This document shows positions 1 to 10,950 of a stretch of DNA of 64,000 bases, piece by piece. The DNA is from Ctenosaura bakeri (taxonomy: Eukaryota; Chordata; Lepidosauria; Squamata; Iguanidae). The notes below the pieces were generated by a model. That model saw nothing but the letters and a program-made list of their open reading frames with translations. It had not been told where the DNA came from and did not search any database. The position numbers were made by a program, and so were the translations under genes. The stretch covers positions 1 through 64,000 of the forward strand of contig CAOLHI010001029.1 of assembly GCA_948474755.1 (NCBI GenBank), read 5' to 3'. Position 1 is the first letter of the stretch. Each line of letters begins with the position of its first letter.

Positions 1-235
1 TACACACAAAGTAGCATATGTAAATTATGCACCCAGTTTTTTGGCCATGCATAAGAGACCACCTTATCCCATAGCCACTGAAGTTATTTCAGCATCTGAG
101 GCTGGGGACCAAAGTTCCTCTCCTCATTCTTGAGAATTAAATTACAAATAATGAACAACTTGCTAACTTTCCATGATTGATTTTCAATCAGCTGCCTCCC
201 TCCACACAGTGGTGGTGGTGCTGGTTGTTGTTGTT

Positions 236-414
236 GGTCATTTCTGCACTAGACTGTTATAGCGCTATGATTCCACTTGCAACATCCTATGGAATCCTGG
301 GGTTTGCAGTTTCGGGAGGGGCCAGCCAGCCCCTCCCAAAACTCCAAACCCCAGGATTCTGTAGGATGTTGCAAGTGGAATCATAGCGCTATAACAGTCT
401 AGTGCAGAAATGGT
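236..414. mobile_element. Foldback MITE, near-perfect 83-bp arms
   Basis: The arm at 240-322 (from ATTTCTGCACTAGACTG) is repeated inverted at 329-411 with only a few mismatches, separated by about 6 bp. The core motifs TTATAGCGCTAT and GGAATCCTGGGGTTTG recur in the copies near 12.2-13.1 kb. It is inserted in the (GTT)n tail of an antisense SINE. Non-autonomous DNA transposon; superfamily unresolved (terminal GGYCNTTTC). Confidence 0.8.
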
Positions 415-535
415 TGTTGTTGTTGTTGTTGTTGTTGTGTGCCTTCAAGTCATTTCTGACTTATAACAACCCTGAGACAACTACCCAACTGAATGGTAGG
501 ATCTCCATTTACTACATTTGGCTCCAAGATAAGAG
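412..535 (-). repeat. 3' end of a Sauria-type SINE, antisense
   Basis: (GTT)n followed by GTGTGCCTTCAAGTCATTT is the reverse complement of the ACTTGAAGGCACACAACAAC SINE tail seen elsewhere in the window. The body further right is degenerate. More GTT repeats occur to the left of the MITE (about 208-236), so the MITE probably split this tail. Confidence 0.55.
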
Positions 536-1029
536 CTGGATAATGTTTGCTTGTGCTCTTTGATCCTGTTTATGAGTGCTTACAGTTAATTGCTACAATT
601 TATGAACGGACTTTGGACCTTTATTGGCAAGTTTCTTATTGTGGCTACTCATAGATTATTTTTCTTTCTGTTTGTAAAGAATGTGCTATTTGTTCCCCTC
701 TGAAAATTGCCCTGGTAACTTAATAAAATAATTGTTTGAAACTTAAAGCTACTAACTTGGGAGTAAATCCTACTTCATATAATGAGCAGAGCAAAACTGC
801 ATACAAATGGGAATGCTCACTCTCATTGACAGCATCATATTTCCATAATACATCTCTAATGAAGGGGCGACAAAATGCGTTAAAGAGAATATAATTGACT
901 TTACTTTGAATGTCAACATAGAAACTAAAAGGAGGTGAGGGAAGCCTTATGGTACCTTTCAGACTGATTTATTCTAGCAGGCGCGTTTGTGACTTTTACT
1001 TCCTTTCCTCCAACATTTGTTTTTAATGG
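536..1029. other. Unassigned intergenic DNA
   Basis: AT-rich sequence in which I recognise no gene, RNA or repeat family. Confidence 0.4.
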
Positions 1030-1390
1030 ATGTCATGTCAATTTTGACTTAAGGTTACCTTATGAATGAGGAATCTCCAAGACATCCTGTTACTAACAGC
1101 CCTACAAACTCATGACCATGGCTTCCTTGACTGAGCCTCCCCTTGTGTAATGTGGTCTCCCGCATTTCCTACTGGTGTCCACTTTACAAGGTATTATTTC
1201 TTTTCTAATGAATCATGTTGTCTCATAGTATGCCCAAAGTATAATAGCCTGAATGTAATCATTTTGGCTTCTTCAGAGATTACAAGCTAGATTTACTCTT
1301 GGACCTATTCATTTGGCCTTCTGGCATCTATGGTATCCATAAAAATCTCCTTCAACACCATGTCTGATCAAGATCAAAATCAAGAAAAAA
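1030..1390 (-). repeat. BovB (RTE) LINE fragment, antisense
   Basis: Phrases such as GGCTTCCTTGACTGAG, AATGTGGTCTCCC, the TAATGAATCATGTTGTCTCA region and TGCCCAAAGTATAATAGCC match, with many substitutions, the better preserved antisense BovB at 51.5 kb. It is too decayed for an ORF. Confidence 0.6.
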
Positions 1391-1538
1391 ACCCTGAGAT
1401 TAAATGCTAAACAGGGTTGTCACTTCTAAAAATAATCACAATTTGTGTGCAGTTTTAGCTAGAAGTTAATCACTCTGAGCTAAGTCCACTCATGCAACAG
1501 GCACTTATTTTTGTTGATGTCCTGCATTCTCCTAGCTA

Positions 1539-1712
1539 GAGAGACAGCATGGTGTAGTGGTCTGAGCACTGGACCATGACACTGGAGACCAGGGTTCTGT
1601 TCTAAGTTCAGACATGGAAACCAACTTGGTGACCTTGGGGAAGTCACAAACTCTTAGTTCCAGAAAGCTCTGTTCTTCTTAGTGTCTTCATAAGTTGGAA
1701 ACTACTTGAAGG
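1539..1712 (+). repeat. tRNA-derived SINE (Sauria type), part 1
   Basis: Starts with an A-box-like GCATGGTGTAGTGGTCTGAG, followed by a B-box-like GACCAGGGTTCTG. It runs to TTGGAAACTACTTGAAGG, where it is cut by the solo LTR. The tail resumes at 2596 with AAGGCACACAACAACAGCA. It predates the LTR. Confidence 0.8.
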
Positions 1713-2595
1713 TGTTACCACGGTTCTGACATGCCCGGTGATAGCACTAGATATCGCCTTGATATCAAACTTATTTGGCCTTCACTTGACCTTTCTCTGC
1801 CACCCTGCTCCACGTGTTTGCAAGGGCCTCCAGACAAACACGTAAACAGGCACGGCCGGTAATGGTTGGACATTCCAATCCCCACTTAGGCAGGCAGATT
1901 AATGCCACTCTGTTGCTTCAGGGACCACTTCTTGCAGACACACCTTGCTTAAGTGTGTCTTTACACAAAGACGCATGGCCCTGAGCCAGCACCCTCTCAA
2001 TACTGAGCCATTTGCATACTGGCTACACTATTGTTATCCAGCGCTAAGCTAATCATGTAAAACCTGACCTTTTCCAACGCTTTTGCCCCGCTCCAAATTT
2101 CCTTTGTTCTCACTGAGCATGGCATGGCCTGTAGGCACAATCCACCCTATAAAAAGTCCCCGATTCCGAGTCCTCCTCAGAACACTCCGGACTACTATCC
2201 CGCCTTGCTGTCGGTTTGTCCAGCGAGTCGCCCCCTCAGCGAATCGCGCTGAGCTTTCCTCCCTGCAATCCTCCGTTTCTCTCCAGGACTACGAGAAAAA
2301 GTGTCGTATCACCCATTTCCCCCGAAAACTCTTATTTCTAATTTCTAGTTAGCTGTGTGCTTGCGGTGTCTTTTCTGTTGTTTGTTCTTTAATAAAGCTA
2401 TTATTATTTTTGCTATTTTAAAAACTGTCTGACTGCTCTTCTGACCTGACGCTGTATACATAGGGTTACAAGATCCCTGCTAAAGTTACCCTGCCTCTCA
2501 CTAGCTCAAGAGAGTGCTCGCGTTAATTTCCCCATCTTGCATTTTATTTGGTTATTTGGGCATCCCTCCCGGGACCCCCACAATACAGGGTAACA
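1713..2595 (+). mobile_element. Solo LTR of an endogenous retrovirus
   Basis: 883 bp bounded by TGTTACC and GGTAACA (7-bp inverted ends, TG...CA) and flanked by a 4-bp duplication AAGG at 1709-1712 and 2596-2599. It holds a TATA box (TATAAAAAG at 2148) and AATAAA at 2391, giving a U3-R-U5 layout in the + direction. No internal viral region is present, so this is a recombined solo LTR. A 4-bp duplication fits gammaretrovirus-like (class I) integrases. The 89-aa ORF inside (2083-2352) is not a gene. Confidence 0.85.
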
Positions 2596-2615
2596 AAGGC
2601 ACACAACAACAGCAA
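2596..2615 (+). repeat. SINE tail, part 2
   Basis: AAGGCACACAACAACAGCA completes the SINE interrupted at 1712. Its first four bases are the duplicated LTR target. Confidence 0.75.
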
Positions 2616-3569
2616 TCATCCTAGGAAAATCTTGTCCTTGGAAGCATTGTTCAGAAGTATACAGAGGGCTTCATGAGGGAGGAAGGCATTCAATACACCA
2701 ATACTGTCTATTGTACTAGTAGGACACCTCTGAATGCACCAACGTATTTTACAAGAGAGCTACTTCCATCACTATAAGAAGCAGGACATAGTAAATTATT
2801 CTGTAAGATTGTGCAATTCTATAAGAAATAGGGATTTTCACTTGAGTTAACATGCTCATGCTACTTCGATATTTTATTAATCTGTGTCAGAGTAACATTT
2901 ACTTACTGAGTTATTGATATAAGCAGTTGGAGAAGCATTGTGCAATGTGTTAGCTGTGAGATGAAGTATCTTTAAAAGAAAATAGCTCAAAAGGAAAGTG
3001 TGTTCTTTTAAGCTTAGTTGCTCCACTCATGTCATAAAAAGTAACTAAACATATTCCACAGCAACACGTGCTCATTTCTTTTACAGAAGCAGATAGCTGG
3101 TATGTTGAGTTTCCATGTCTTCTAGTCCATTAGTCATACAATCAGCAACAAGGTTACAGAATTCTGTCTCTTAAACTAGTTTAGACTCAAAGTTTAGATC
3201 GGTACCTTTAAAACAATATGAGATTTTACAGCAAATTGCAATGCTTTACTAATTGTGGTTTTATATTAACAATGAGTAACATACCTGATGTGCATAGGTG
3301 ACAGGGAGATTACATTAGAATTTGTGAATGGTTAATGTTGATACAAGGCTGTTATGTAGGAAGTTGATTAAAAAAAACCCCAAGGCCACAGGTGCCTTTT
3401 GAAGTCTTGGAAAGTTTTTGTAATATATTTTGAAGACTTTGTCTTTGAAGACTGATTGCTCCGGGCAACTTGGCCTTGCAGAATAGTGCTGCAAGGCCAA
3501 GTTGTTTGAATATGTTTTGTTTGTTATATGTTTGTTTAATATGTTTGAATATGTTTTAATATATTTCAA
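2616..3569. other. Unassigned intergenic DNA with one perfect hairpin
   Basis: No gene or known repeat recognised. It contains a perfect 16-bp inverted repeat at 3466-3481 and 3489-3504 (CAACTTGGCCTTGCAG) with a 7-nt loop. Confidence 0.4.
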
Positions 3570-5040
3570 TCATAAAACCATCTGGCCTTGGAGTGCTTCC
3601 CTTTTTCATAACTTAGATAAGTGTCTTAATCTCCTCCATTTACTGTTGAGATTTGTCATGTTGTAGATCCAGTTGTGGTGGAGTTAAACCTGGAAAAAAA
3701 AGTTAGATACCAACTGTAGAATCCTTGCTTTTTGTACAGGTGTAGTTTTTATCAGTGAATCCCATCATTGAAGTTCTATACATTTGTCTCTTTAGTCTTA
3801 ATATATGGAAACCATATTTAAGAGGACTTCTTTAATCGATTCTGAAGACTGATGTGAGCATTTGGGAGAAATTGTTGGTCTGTAGTGCCGTTTGGAGAAC
3901 TGAAAGTGCTAACATCACTTCCTTAAATGCTTCATTCACAAATCTCTTCAAACAGGCCTTCTGAACAGTGTAGTGGAGTCTCCTTCCTTGGAGGTTTTTA
4001 AGCAGAGGCTAGATGGTCATCTGTTGGGAGTGCTTTGAGGGTGTTCCTGCATGGCAGGGGGTTGGACTGGATGGCCCGTGTGGTCTCTTCCAACTCTACA
4101 TTTCTATGATTCTATGAACAGCTTTATGGGTTATTGTCAGCATTTTTTAAAATTGGAAATGTGGGATAGAAGAAAGAAAGGTATGATTATCCATCTATCC
4201 ACAGTTTCTGCAGTCAGGCTGTATGATCTCCTGGTCAACTAGAATTTGATTTCTATGCTCCTGCTAAATTAACTCTGTTGGGTAATCCTGATTTGAGACA
4301 ATCCTTTTAATGGAAAATATGGCCTGATTGTGGGATGCATACATTGACAGGGCCAAATAAAGTGTTTTTGCAATTTTCAATCTTGCAGTCTACTTATCAT
4401 TGACACTCTAGCACACTATGGAAATACCTACAATTATAACATCTGTTGATGTCCATACCTAGACCATCAATTCTAAGTGTTTCAACCTGTCTTGCCATTT
4501 TGGAAGCATGAATTTGTAGAATTCCTTGACAATTTCCTTGGGAGAGGTTCTTAAAATACCTTTAGATGACTGAAGTAATAATTTTCTTTTCTGCTTTCCA
4601 TTTTACTTCTTTATCAAACATACAGGAATTTTTATTACTAAATTCATAATAATATGATTTCTTGTCAAGTTAGAATAATGGAGGAATATAAGATGGGTCC
4701 TATTGATATGTCCAGTATATCTTTGAGCAAATAATCAGTCCCAGAATATAAACAATGAGTGTTGGAAAAAAGGAATAACTTCTGTTATGGGAGTGCATAA
4801 TTCTCCATGGATTCATCAAGTTAGCTGCAGTTATTGTTTCTGATAGTGGGGAATTCCTTGGTTTCTTGTTATTTTGAAGAGAAGATTTCTCTAAACTGTA
4901 GTTCAGGACTTCACTTGCATCCCCTCCTATTATAATTTATCCCACTTCAGTATCTTCTAAAGTTTGCATAAATAGCTATATGAATCTTATTTGATCAGAA
5001 TTTGGAGAACAAAAAATGCCTCTTCTATTAAATAGACTTA
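3570..5040 (-). repeat. Decayed L1/Tx1-like LINE ORF2 fragment, antisense, split by CR1
   Basis: On the minus strand, 3570-3600 reads as a degenerate K-G-x-x-P-x-PDGF, the motif near the start of L1-type reverse transcriptase. Around 4920-4940 the minus strand reads IIIGGDAS, resembling the endonuclease GGDFN motif. The order endonuclease then RT is correct for the minus strand. Many stops and indels; a CR1 3' end (3965-4118) sits inside. Assignment to L1 rather than a related clade is tentative. Confidence 0.5.
3965..4118 (+). repeat. CR1 LINE 3' end
   Basis: Short 5'-truncated copy: GGAGGTTTTTAAGCAGAGGC ... GGGGTTGGACTGGATGGCC ... TTTCTATGATTCTATGA. The ATTCTATG-type end is the CR1 hallmark. 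Confidence 0.85.
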
Positions 5041-5046
5041 CAAAAT

Positions 5047-5215
5047 GAGCATGGTGTAGTGGTTTGAGCATTGGATTGTGACCCCGGAGACCAGGGTTCG
5101 ATTCCCCAGTTAGCCATGGCAACTAGGTGTCCTGGGGCACGTCACACATTCTCAGTCCCAGAAAACCTTGTGATAGGTTTTTTGAGTCACCTGTGGTGTA
5201 TTGAATATTAAGTAA
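5047..5215 (+). repeat. tRNA-derived SINE (Sauria type)
   Basis: GCATGGTGTAGTGGTTTGAG (A box) and GGTTCGATTCC at 5095-5105, a perfect pol III B box, followed by a SINE body with CACGTCACACATTCTCAGTC. The 3' tail is diverged. Not a tRNA gene: no acceptor-stem pairing is visible. Confidence 0.75.
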
Positions 5216-5273
5216 TGATTGAGGAAATACGGGCTCTATGCCTTTCCTATGAGTCTCTTGTGAAAATGCTATA

Positions 5274-5350
5274 CAGCTGAGCCACCACATTCACTAGGGT
5301 TAGGGATGCAGAACTCTCGCAAAAGTGGAAAAAACACAAATATCAAAATG
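5274..5350 (+). mobile_element. Partial TA-flanked MITE, left end only
   Basis: Begins after TA with CAGCTGAGCCACCACATTCA and continues CTAGGGTTAGGGATGC ... CAAAAGTGGAAAAA, matching the end of the element at 20,406-20,787. The other end is not seen. Confidence 0.5.
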
Positions 5351-5416
5351 TGCATATGTGGGAAGGGGCCAAGGCATGGTGGGCAGAACAGGCACGGCAT
5401 TTGCCATGCGAACCAA

Positions 5417-5634
5417 GGCCCTTTCCGCATGGCATTTGCCATGCGAAAGGGAGCCTGGAGTGCTGCACAATTGTGAGGAATGATCTGCATGACACACTCA
5501 CAATCGTGCGATGCTCCAGGGGCCGGCAGGCGCCAATCACACACCTTTTTATTTTCGGCTGGAAGGCATTTATGAGAGGCTTCTTCATTCTTCATTTATG
5601 AGAGGGGAAAGCATTTATGAGAGGCTTCTTCATT
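5417..5634 (+). mobile_element. GC-rich MITE, left part (split by L1)
   Basis: Terminal GGCCCTTTCCGCA (5417-5429) matches, inverted, TGCGGAAAGGGCC at 9603-9615. The interior (TTTTTATTTTCGGCTGG) aligns with the intact copy at 59.7-60.1 kb read in reverse. The last 60 bp hold a local duplication of GCATTTATGAGAGGCTTCTT before the L1 starts. Confidence 0.65.
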
Positions 5635-5813
5635 CAAAAAGAGGCTTGTTGGAAAAAAGAAAAACAGGAAAAAGAAAAGAAAATTATAAATGAAATTAAA
5701 AAATTAGAGGAAGAACTTAAGGAAAATCCAAAACATGACTATATAGATAAATCAAAATATTACAAAAACAAATAGATATAAAGATAACAGAGGCGATTGC
5801 AAATAAATTAAAA

Positions 5814-8612
5814 TTGACAAAACAGAACTATTTTTTTAATGCTAACAAATCAAACAAGTGGTTAGCTTATAAATTGAAAAAGGAACGAGAAAAAAGAACT
5901 ATCCAAGAATTAAGAGTAGGAGAAGAAGTACAAATTGATCAAGATAAAATTAAGGAAGCATTTGCAAGTTACTATAAAGAACTTTATTTCGATGAGGATG
6001 TGACCCAAGAAAGGTTAGACAAAATGAAGCAATATTTAAGAGAAAATTATATACCAGAGTTCACTGAGATGCAAAGAACGGTAATGAACAACCCAGTATC
6101 TAAGGAAGAGATTGTAGAAGCTATAAAAAGGTTAAAGTCTCAAAAAGCACCAGGTTCGGATGGATTCACTGCTTTATATTATAAAACATTCACTGAACAA
6201 CTAGTGGATTCACTACATAAATTAATTCAAAATTTGGAAAAAGAAGATATACCCCAAATATGAAGAGAAGCAAACATTACCTTATTACCCAAAGAGGGGA
6301 GAGATTATTTGGAGATGAAAAATTATACACCAATATGTTTACTAAACATAGATTATGAAATCTTTGTATCGATATTAGCAGAAAGATTAAAGAAAGTCCT
6401 ACACGAGTGGATTCATGGTGATCAGAATGGATTCATTCCTAAGAGACGACTCAAAAATAACATTAGAATTATAATAAATATCTTGGAGTATTTCCATAAA
6501 CACAATGAAAAGAAATTAGTGCTAATTTTGTTAGATGCGGAAAAGGCATTTGATAACGTCAATTGGACTTTTATGAAAGAAATATTGGTTAAGACTAATA
6601 TAGGTAATAATTTCTTTAATTGGATCAATTTAATATATAAAAATCAAACAGCACAAGTAATAATAAACGGAGAGAGAACGGAAGCTATAGCTATAAGGAA
6701 AGGAACTAGACAAGGATGTCCATTATCCCCTTTATTATTTATCATTGTATTAGAGGTATTAAATAGAAAAATCCGAGAAGAGAAACGAATCCAAGGAGTT
6801 AAAGTTAGAAAACAAACATATAAAATTAGAGCCTTCGCTGATGATTTGGCAATAACATTAGAGGACCCATTGCAAGAAGTAAGTATCTTCGAGGGTGTTC
6901 CTGCATGGCAGGGGGTTGGACTGGATGGCCCCCGGGGGTCTCTTCCAACTCTACATTTCTATGATTCTATGATTCTATGATTCCATCTTAAATGATAAAT
7001 CAGTATGGAGAATTATCAGGATTCAAAGTTAATAAAGAGAAGACATATATAATAACTAAAAACATGTCAAAGATAGAAGAGCAAGAAATAAAAGAAAAAA
7101 CTAATTTTAACATAACAAAAAAAGCTAAATATTTAGGAATAGTTATTTCAAAGAATAATAAAGAACTTTTTGATAACAACTATAGGAAAAAATGGAAAGA
7201 GATAAAGATAGAATTAGAGAAATGGGATAAATTAGATTTATCTCTACTAGGCAGAATAGTGGTAGTAAAAATGAATATATTACCAAAAATGAATTTGTTA
7301 TTTCAAAATTTACCGATCTTATCGAATGATAGTCCTTTTAAGAATTGGAATAAAGTTTTGATGAAATTCATACAGCGAAAGAAAAGACCAAGAATTAAAC
7401 AAAAAATATTAATGGATATAAAAGAAAGAGCAGGGTGGGGGTTACCAAATTTAAAGTTATATTATGAAGCGAACTGTCTAGATTGGGTATCAGAATGGGT
7501 TAATTTAAGAAATCAGAGATTATTACAAATAGAGGGGGAAGACATTTATTTCGGTTGGCATGGCTATTTATGGTACAGGAAGGCTAAAATAGATAAGAAT
7601 TTTACAAACCATCTCATAAGAAGAGGATTGTTAAGGGTCTGGATGAAATATAAAAGGAGACTCTATTTAAAAACTCCACTGGATTTCAGCCCATGAAGCT
7701 TTTTATAACAGGGAAAGACCTAAGATAGATAATTGGCTTATTTATAAAGATCTCATAAAAAATCAGGATGGAGATATACAATTTAAATTAAGAGAGGAAT
7801 TAAAAGAGAAAGGATTAGATACCTATTGGTTATTATAAGACAGTTAAAAGAAAGATTTAAGATTGATGGGAAACAAGATGGATTTGAAATGAAGGAGACT
7901 AAATTAGATGAAATATTTAATAAAGATGTGGAGCATAAAGTGGGGAAGATTTATAAGATACTGTTAGAGATAGAAATGGAGCAAAAGACAGTCAAAGAAA
8001 GCATGATAAAATGGGCCAGGAGTATAGATCATACCATTTCGTTGGAAGCTTGGTCCAGATCATGTGCAAGGACATGGAAGTTGTTACAATCTACAAGTTT
8101 GAAAGAAAATCTTTATAAAATGATTTATAGGTGGCATTTAACACCAGTGCAACTAGCAAAGATTCATAGAGGAGAGGAAGAGAAATGCTGGAAATGTGAA
8201 GCTAGAGGCACATTCTATCATATATGGTGGACGTGCATAAGAGCTAGAGAGTTTTGGGAAGAAATACATGGGATAATTAAGGATATATTTAATATTAATT
8301 TCCCACTAAACCCAGAACTGTATCTATTTAAACATATTGGATTTAGTACCTAAACTAGATAAAGCACAACAAAGGATTTTATTATACATGATCACAGCGG
8401 CAAGATTAAGCTATGCACAACGGTGGAAACAAAATGAACCACCACAGATAGAAGACTGGGCAAAGAAGCTATATGAAATGGTAGAATATGACAGGATTAG
8501 GGTATGGACATCAGAGAGATCTATGACTCAGAATGAAGATAGATGGAATTTGGTAACACCTCTGTGGGAACGACTATGGGGGGAAAAGGCTATTCGGCAG
8601 ATTGAATTATAA
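5814..8612 (+). pseudogene. L1 ORF2 reverse transcriptase remnant
   Basis: Fragments at 5814-6263, 6309-6980, 6992-7696, 7826-8353 and 8337-8612 read in order as one ancestral ORF2 (RT and C-terminal parts). The last residues of the 6309-6980 frame are CR1-derived read-through. Multiple stops and frameshifts make it non-coding. Confidence 0.85.
6891..6982 (+). repeat. CR1 LINE 3' end inserted in the L1
   Basis: GAGGGTGTTCCTGCATGGCA ... TTTCTATGATTCTATGATTC, a very short CR1 tail interrupting the RT between FADD and the thumb. It therefore inserted after the L1. Confidence 0.85.
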
Positions 8613-9340
8613 AATTAAGATAACTGTGAATTTTGGATTATTCAGTATTGGTATGTTTAATGTTGAATGTTATTTATTGATAGTAAGCAATAATACAAAG
8701 GAATTAGAATGAATAGATTAAGTAGGGAATCGTTAATGAGATAGAGTACTGATATGGTTAGAAGAAAAAATTTAACTTAAATGGTATTATATGTAGTAAA
8801 CAAAGAGAGTGTAGGATAGAAAGAAATTTTATAATGTTAATATTGAAGTAGAAAAATATGTATGAGGCGAGATTTATAAGAAGATGTTATGTATGTATAT
8901 ATGTAGGTTATATAGATTATACATATATTGTAAAATAGACCTGAACAGGTATAGAAGAAATTAGGGGAAATAATGGCTTCACAAAATCAATAAGAATGGA
9001 AATGTAGAGAGTGAAATAGATATATATTAACACTCACTTCTTGAAATAGGGGGTGAGGGGAAATGGGGGGGAGTAAAGGAGAAGCTATCAGAATATTAAG
9101 AGAATTAAGAAATTAAGAACTAATGGTAAATCTAGGATATTAAGAAATATATGGTAATTATGGGAAATGAGGAGGATAATATCTATGATATGTTATTGTG
9201 TGTTTATTTTTTCTGGGTTCTTTCTTTTCTCTGGATGGATCATTGTAATAAGGTTATATATGGGAGAAAATGTTATGTAATAGCTCTCCTTTCTCTTTTA
9301 ACAATGTAATTGAAATACTTAACAAAAATATATATATATG

Positions 9341-9615
9341 AAAAGAAAATGGTGTGCGATTGCACATTGCTCCCAGGCCCCACGTGCACTTAGCTGGCAT
9401 GTGGAGCCTCCGGAGCTGCACCAATCGTGCTTCCTGCCCCAGCACAGCCTGGGAAACTCCCAGGCTGCACTGCGAAAGGAAGAGGTGGGAGCTCTCGCAC
9501 AAGCAGGCAGCTCGTGCGGAGCTGAAGCAGCAGGGATGTGAGAGCCTCTTGCGGGGGGCTGCTTGCGCAATCCCCGCACCCCAGCGCTGGAAAAAGGTAA
9601 GGTGCGGAAAGGGCC
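9341..9615 (+). mobile_element. GC-rich MITE, right part
   Basis: Aligns with the reverse of the 59.7-60.1 kb copy, e.g. TCGTGCTTCCTGCCCCAGCA then CTGCGAAAGGAAG. Ends in TGCGGAAAGGGCC at 9603-9615. The ORFs here are chance reading frames in GC-rich repeat. Confidence 0.65.
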
Positions 9616-10512
9616 CCAGTCAGGGAAGGGAATGTGGGTGGGTCAGCATGGTGGCCCTATACCCTATACCTTCCTTGAGAGGGGGCACTTGGAGAGGCTT
9701 TGTAGTGCTGAGAAATTGGGTTGCAAGCCATCCTTAGCTGGCCAGACAGCTGCTCGTGGTGGTGGATGAGGAGGTCCTGAGGTGGGTTTTTAAAGGGCCA
9801 GATCAGAGCTGCCGAGAGGCAACGTTCCCCCAGAAAAGAAGCACTTGAGATGGGGGTCTGGAATTGGAGAAAGTCACAAATAATCAAATCTGTGAAAGAC
9901 AAGTCACTGACTGCATTAGGCATTAATTGTTTTAAATATTTGGTGATTCTTGCATATTTAGGGGCAGAGCCTAGTCCTTTAACATTAGGAGAGAAAATTT
10001 TAATCTTATCCAGGATTTAGGAATGCTGTAAAGCAACCATCCTCAGTGACATTTTAAACCTGTGATTTGTATCTTTTTGTAATATGATTCCACCCTCTCA
10101 TTTCATCACAATAAGAAAGGAAAGCACTATTGTGAAGCAAGGGAAGAGGCACATCTGTAAGCATTATAATAAAGAAAATCAACAAAACAAGAACTGTGTT
10201 AAATAATTCAAGTCCAAAAAGGAAAAAACCTGGGTTACAACCTAGATCTTGATCAGCCTGGGTGATCTTCTCCAGACAGGTAGAGGAGGGCATTAATTGT
10301 CAAAGTAGCATTTTAAAGCACAAATCTCAAACAACACGGTGAGAAGAAAATGGTAACAGACTGGAGTACACAAGCTCTATAGTGAAGATCACATTGTAAT
10401 CTTTTTTGTTTTGAGCATTCCGTGACCAGGGGGTGGAGAATTAGCAAGATGGCATTTGCCCAGATCAGGTAGAGAGTGAGAAATCATGAGTAAACTGAAG
10501 CTATTAGTATTT
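9616..10512. other. Unassigned intergenic DNA
   Basis: No gene or repeat family recognised. Confidence 0.35.
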
Positions 10513-10756
10513 GGATTTAAGCTGTAGGAAAGGAGATTCCACCTGAACCTCAGGAAGAACTTCCTGATGGTCAGGGCTGTCCGGCAGTGGAATACGCTGC
10601 CTTGTTGTGGAGTCTCCTTCTTTGGAGGTTTTTAAGCAGAGGCTGGATGGCCATCAGTCGGGAGTGATTTCAGGGTGTTCCTGCATGGCAGGGGGTTGGA
10701 CTGGATGGCCCGTGTGGTCTCTTCCAACTCTAAATTTCTATGATTCTATTATTCTA
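10513..10756 (+). repeat. CR1 LINE 3' end
   Basis: GGAAAGGAGATTCCACCTGA ... GTCCGGCAGTGGAATACG ... TCTATGATTCTATTATTC. 5'-truncated copy, no ORF. Confidence 0.85.
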
Positions 10757-10950
10757 GTATAATTAGTAGCTCAGGTCCAGGTCCAGGTCAGGATGGGATT
10801 CATTGATCCAAGTGACTATAAATGAGAGTAAATCACCTTGTTCTGCATGCTTTGGGTCCTTCTTCAAGCAAGTACTAAGACAAACCCCCTATTTTCAAGA
10901 TCCTTGACTTTATTTTGAAAGTGCTTATTTGCTTGTTTGAATTTCTGGAT

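Larger units (their letters stand above)
5635..9340 (+). mobile_element. L1-type LINE, 5'-truncated, ORF2 broken, split by CR1
   Basis: Recognisable ORF2 order: pre-RT linker (FFNANKSNKWLAYKLKKERE near 5830-5890), RT start (KSQKAPGSDGFTALYYKTF near 6130), RT core with [10 protein letters not shown] (near 6710) and FADD (near 6835), thumb segments (6992-7696), and a C-terminal cysteine knuckle CWKCEARGTFYHIWWTC (about 8188-8240). Stops and frameshifts occur at about 6262, 7696-7826 and 8350, and a CR1 sits at 6891-6982. ORF1 and the endonuclease are missing. A 3' UTR of about 730 bp follows. Dead element. Confidence 0.85.

Noticed and set aside
2083..2352. 89-codon ORF
   Set aside because: Lies wholly inside the solo LTR across the TATA box and R region; not a viral or host gene.
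5047..5130. tRNA gene suggested by A and B boxes
   Set aside because: The B box is perfect, but there is no cloverleaf or acceptor stem and the downstream sequence is a SINE body; same for 1539, 21607 and 63709.
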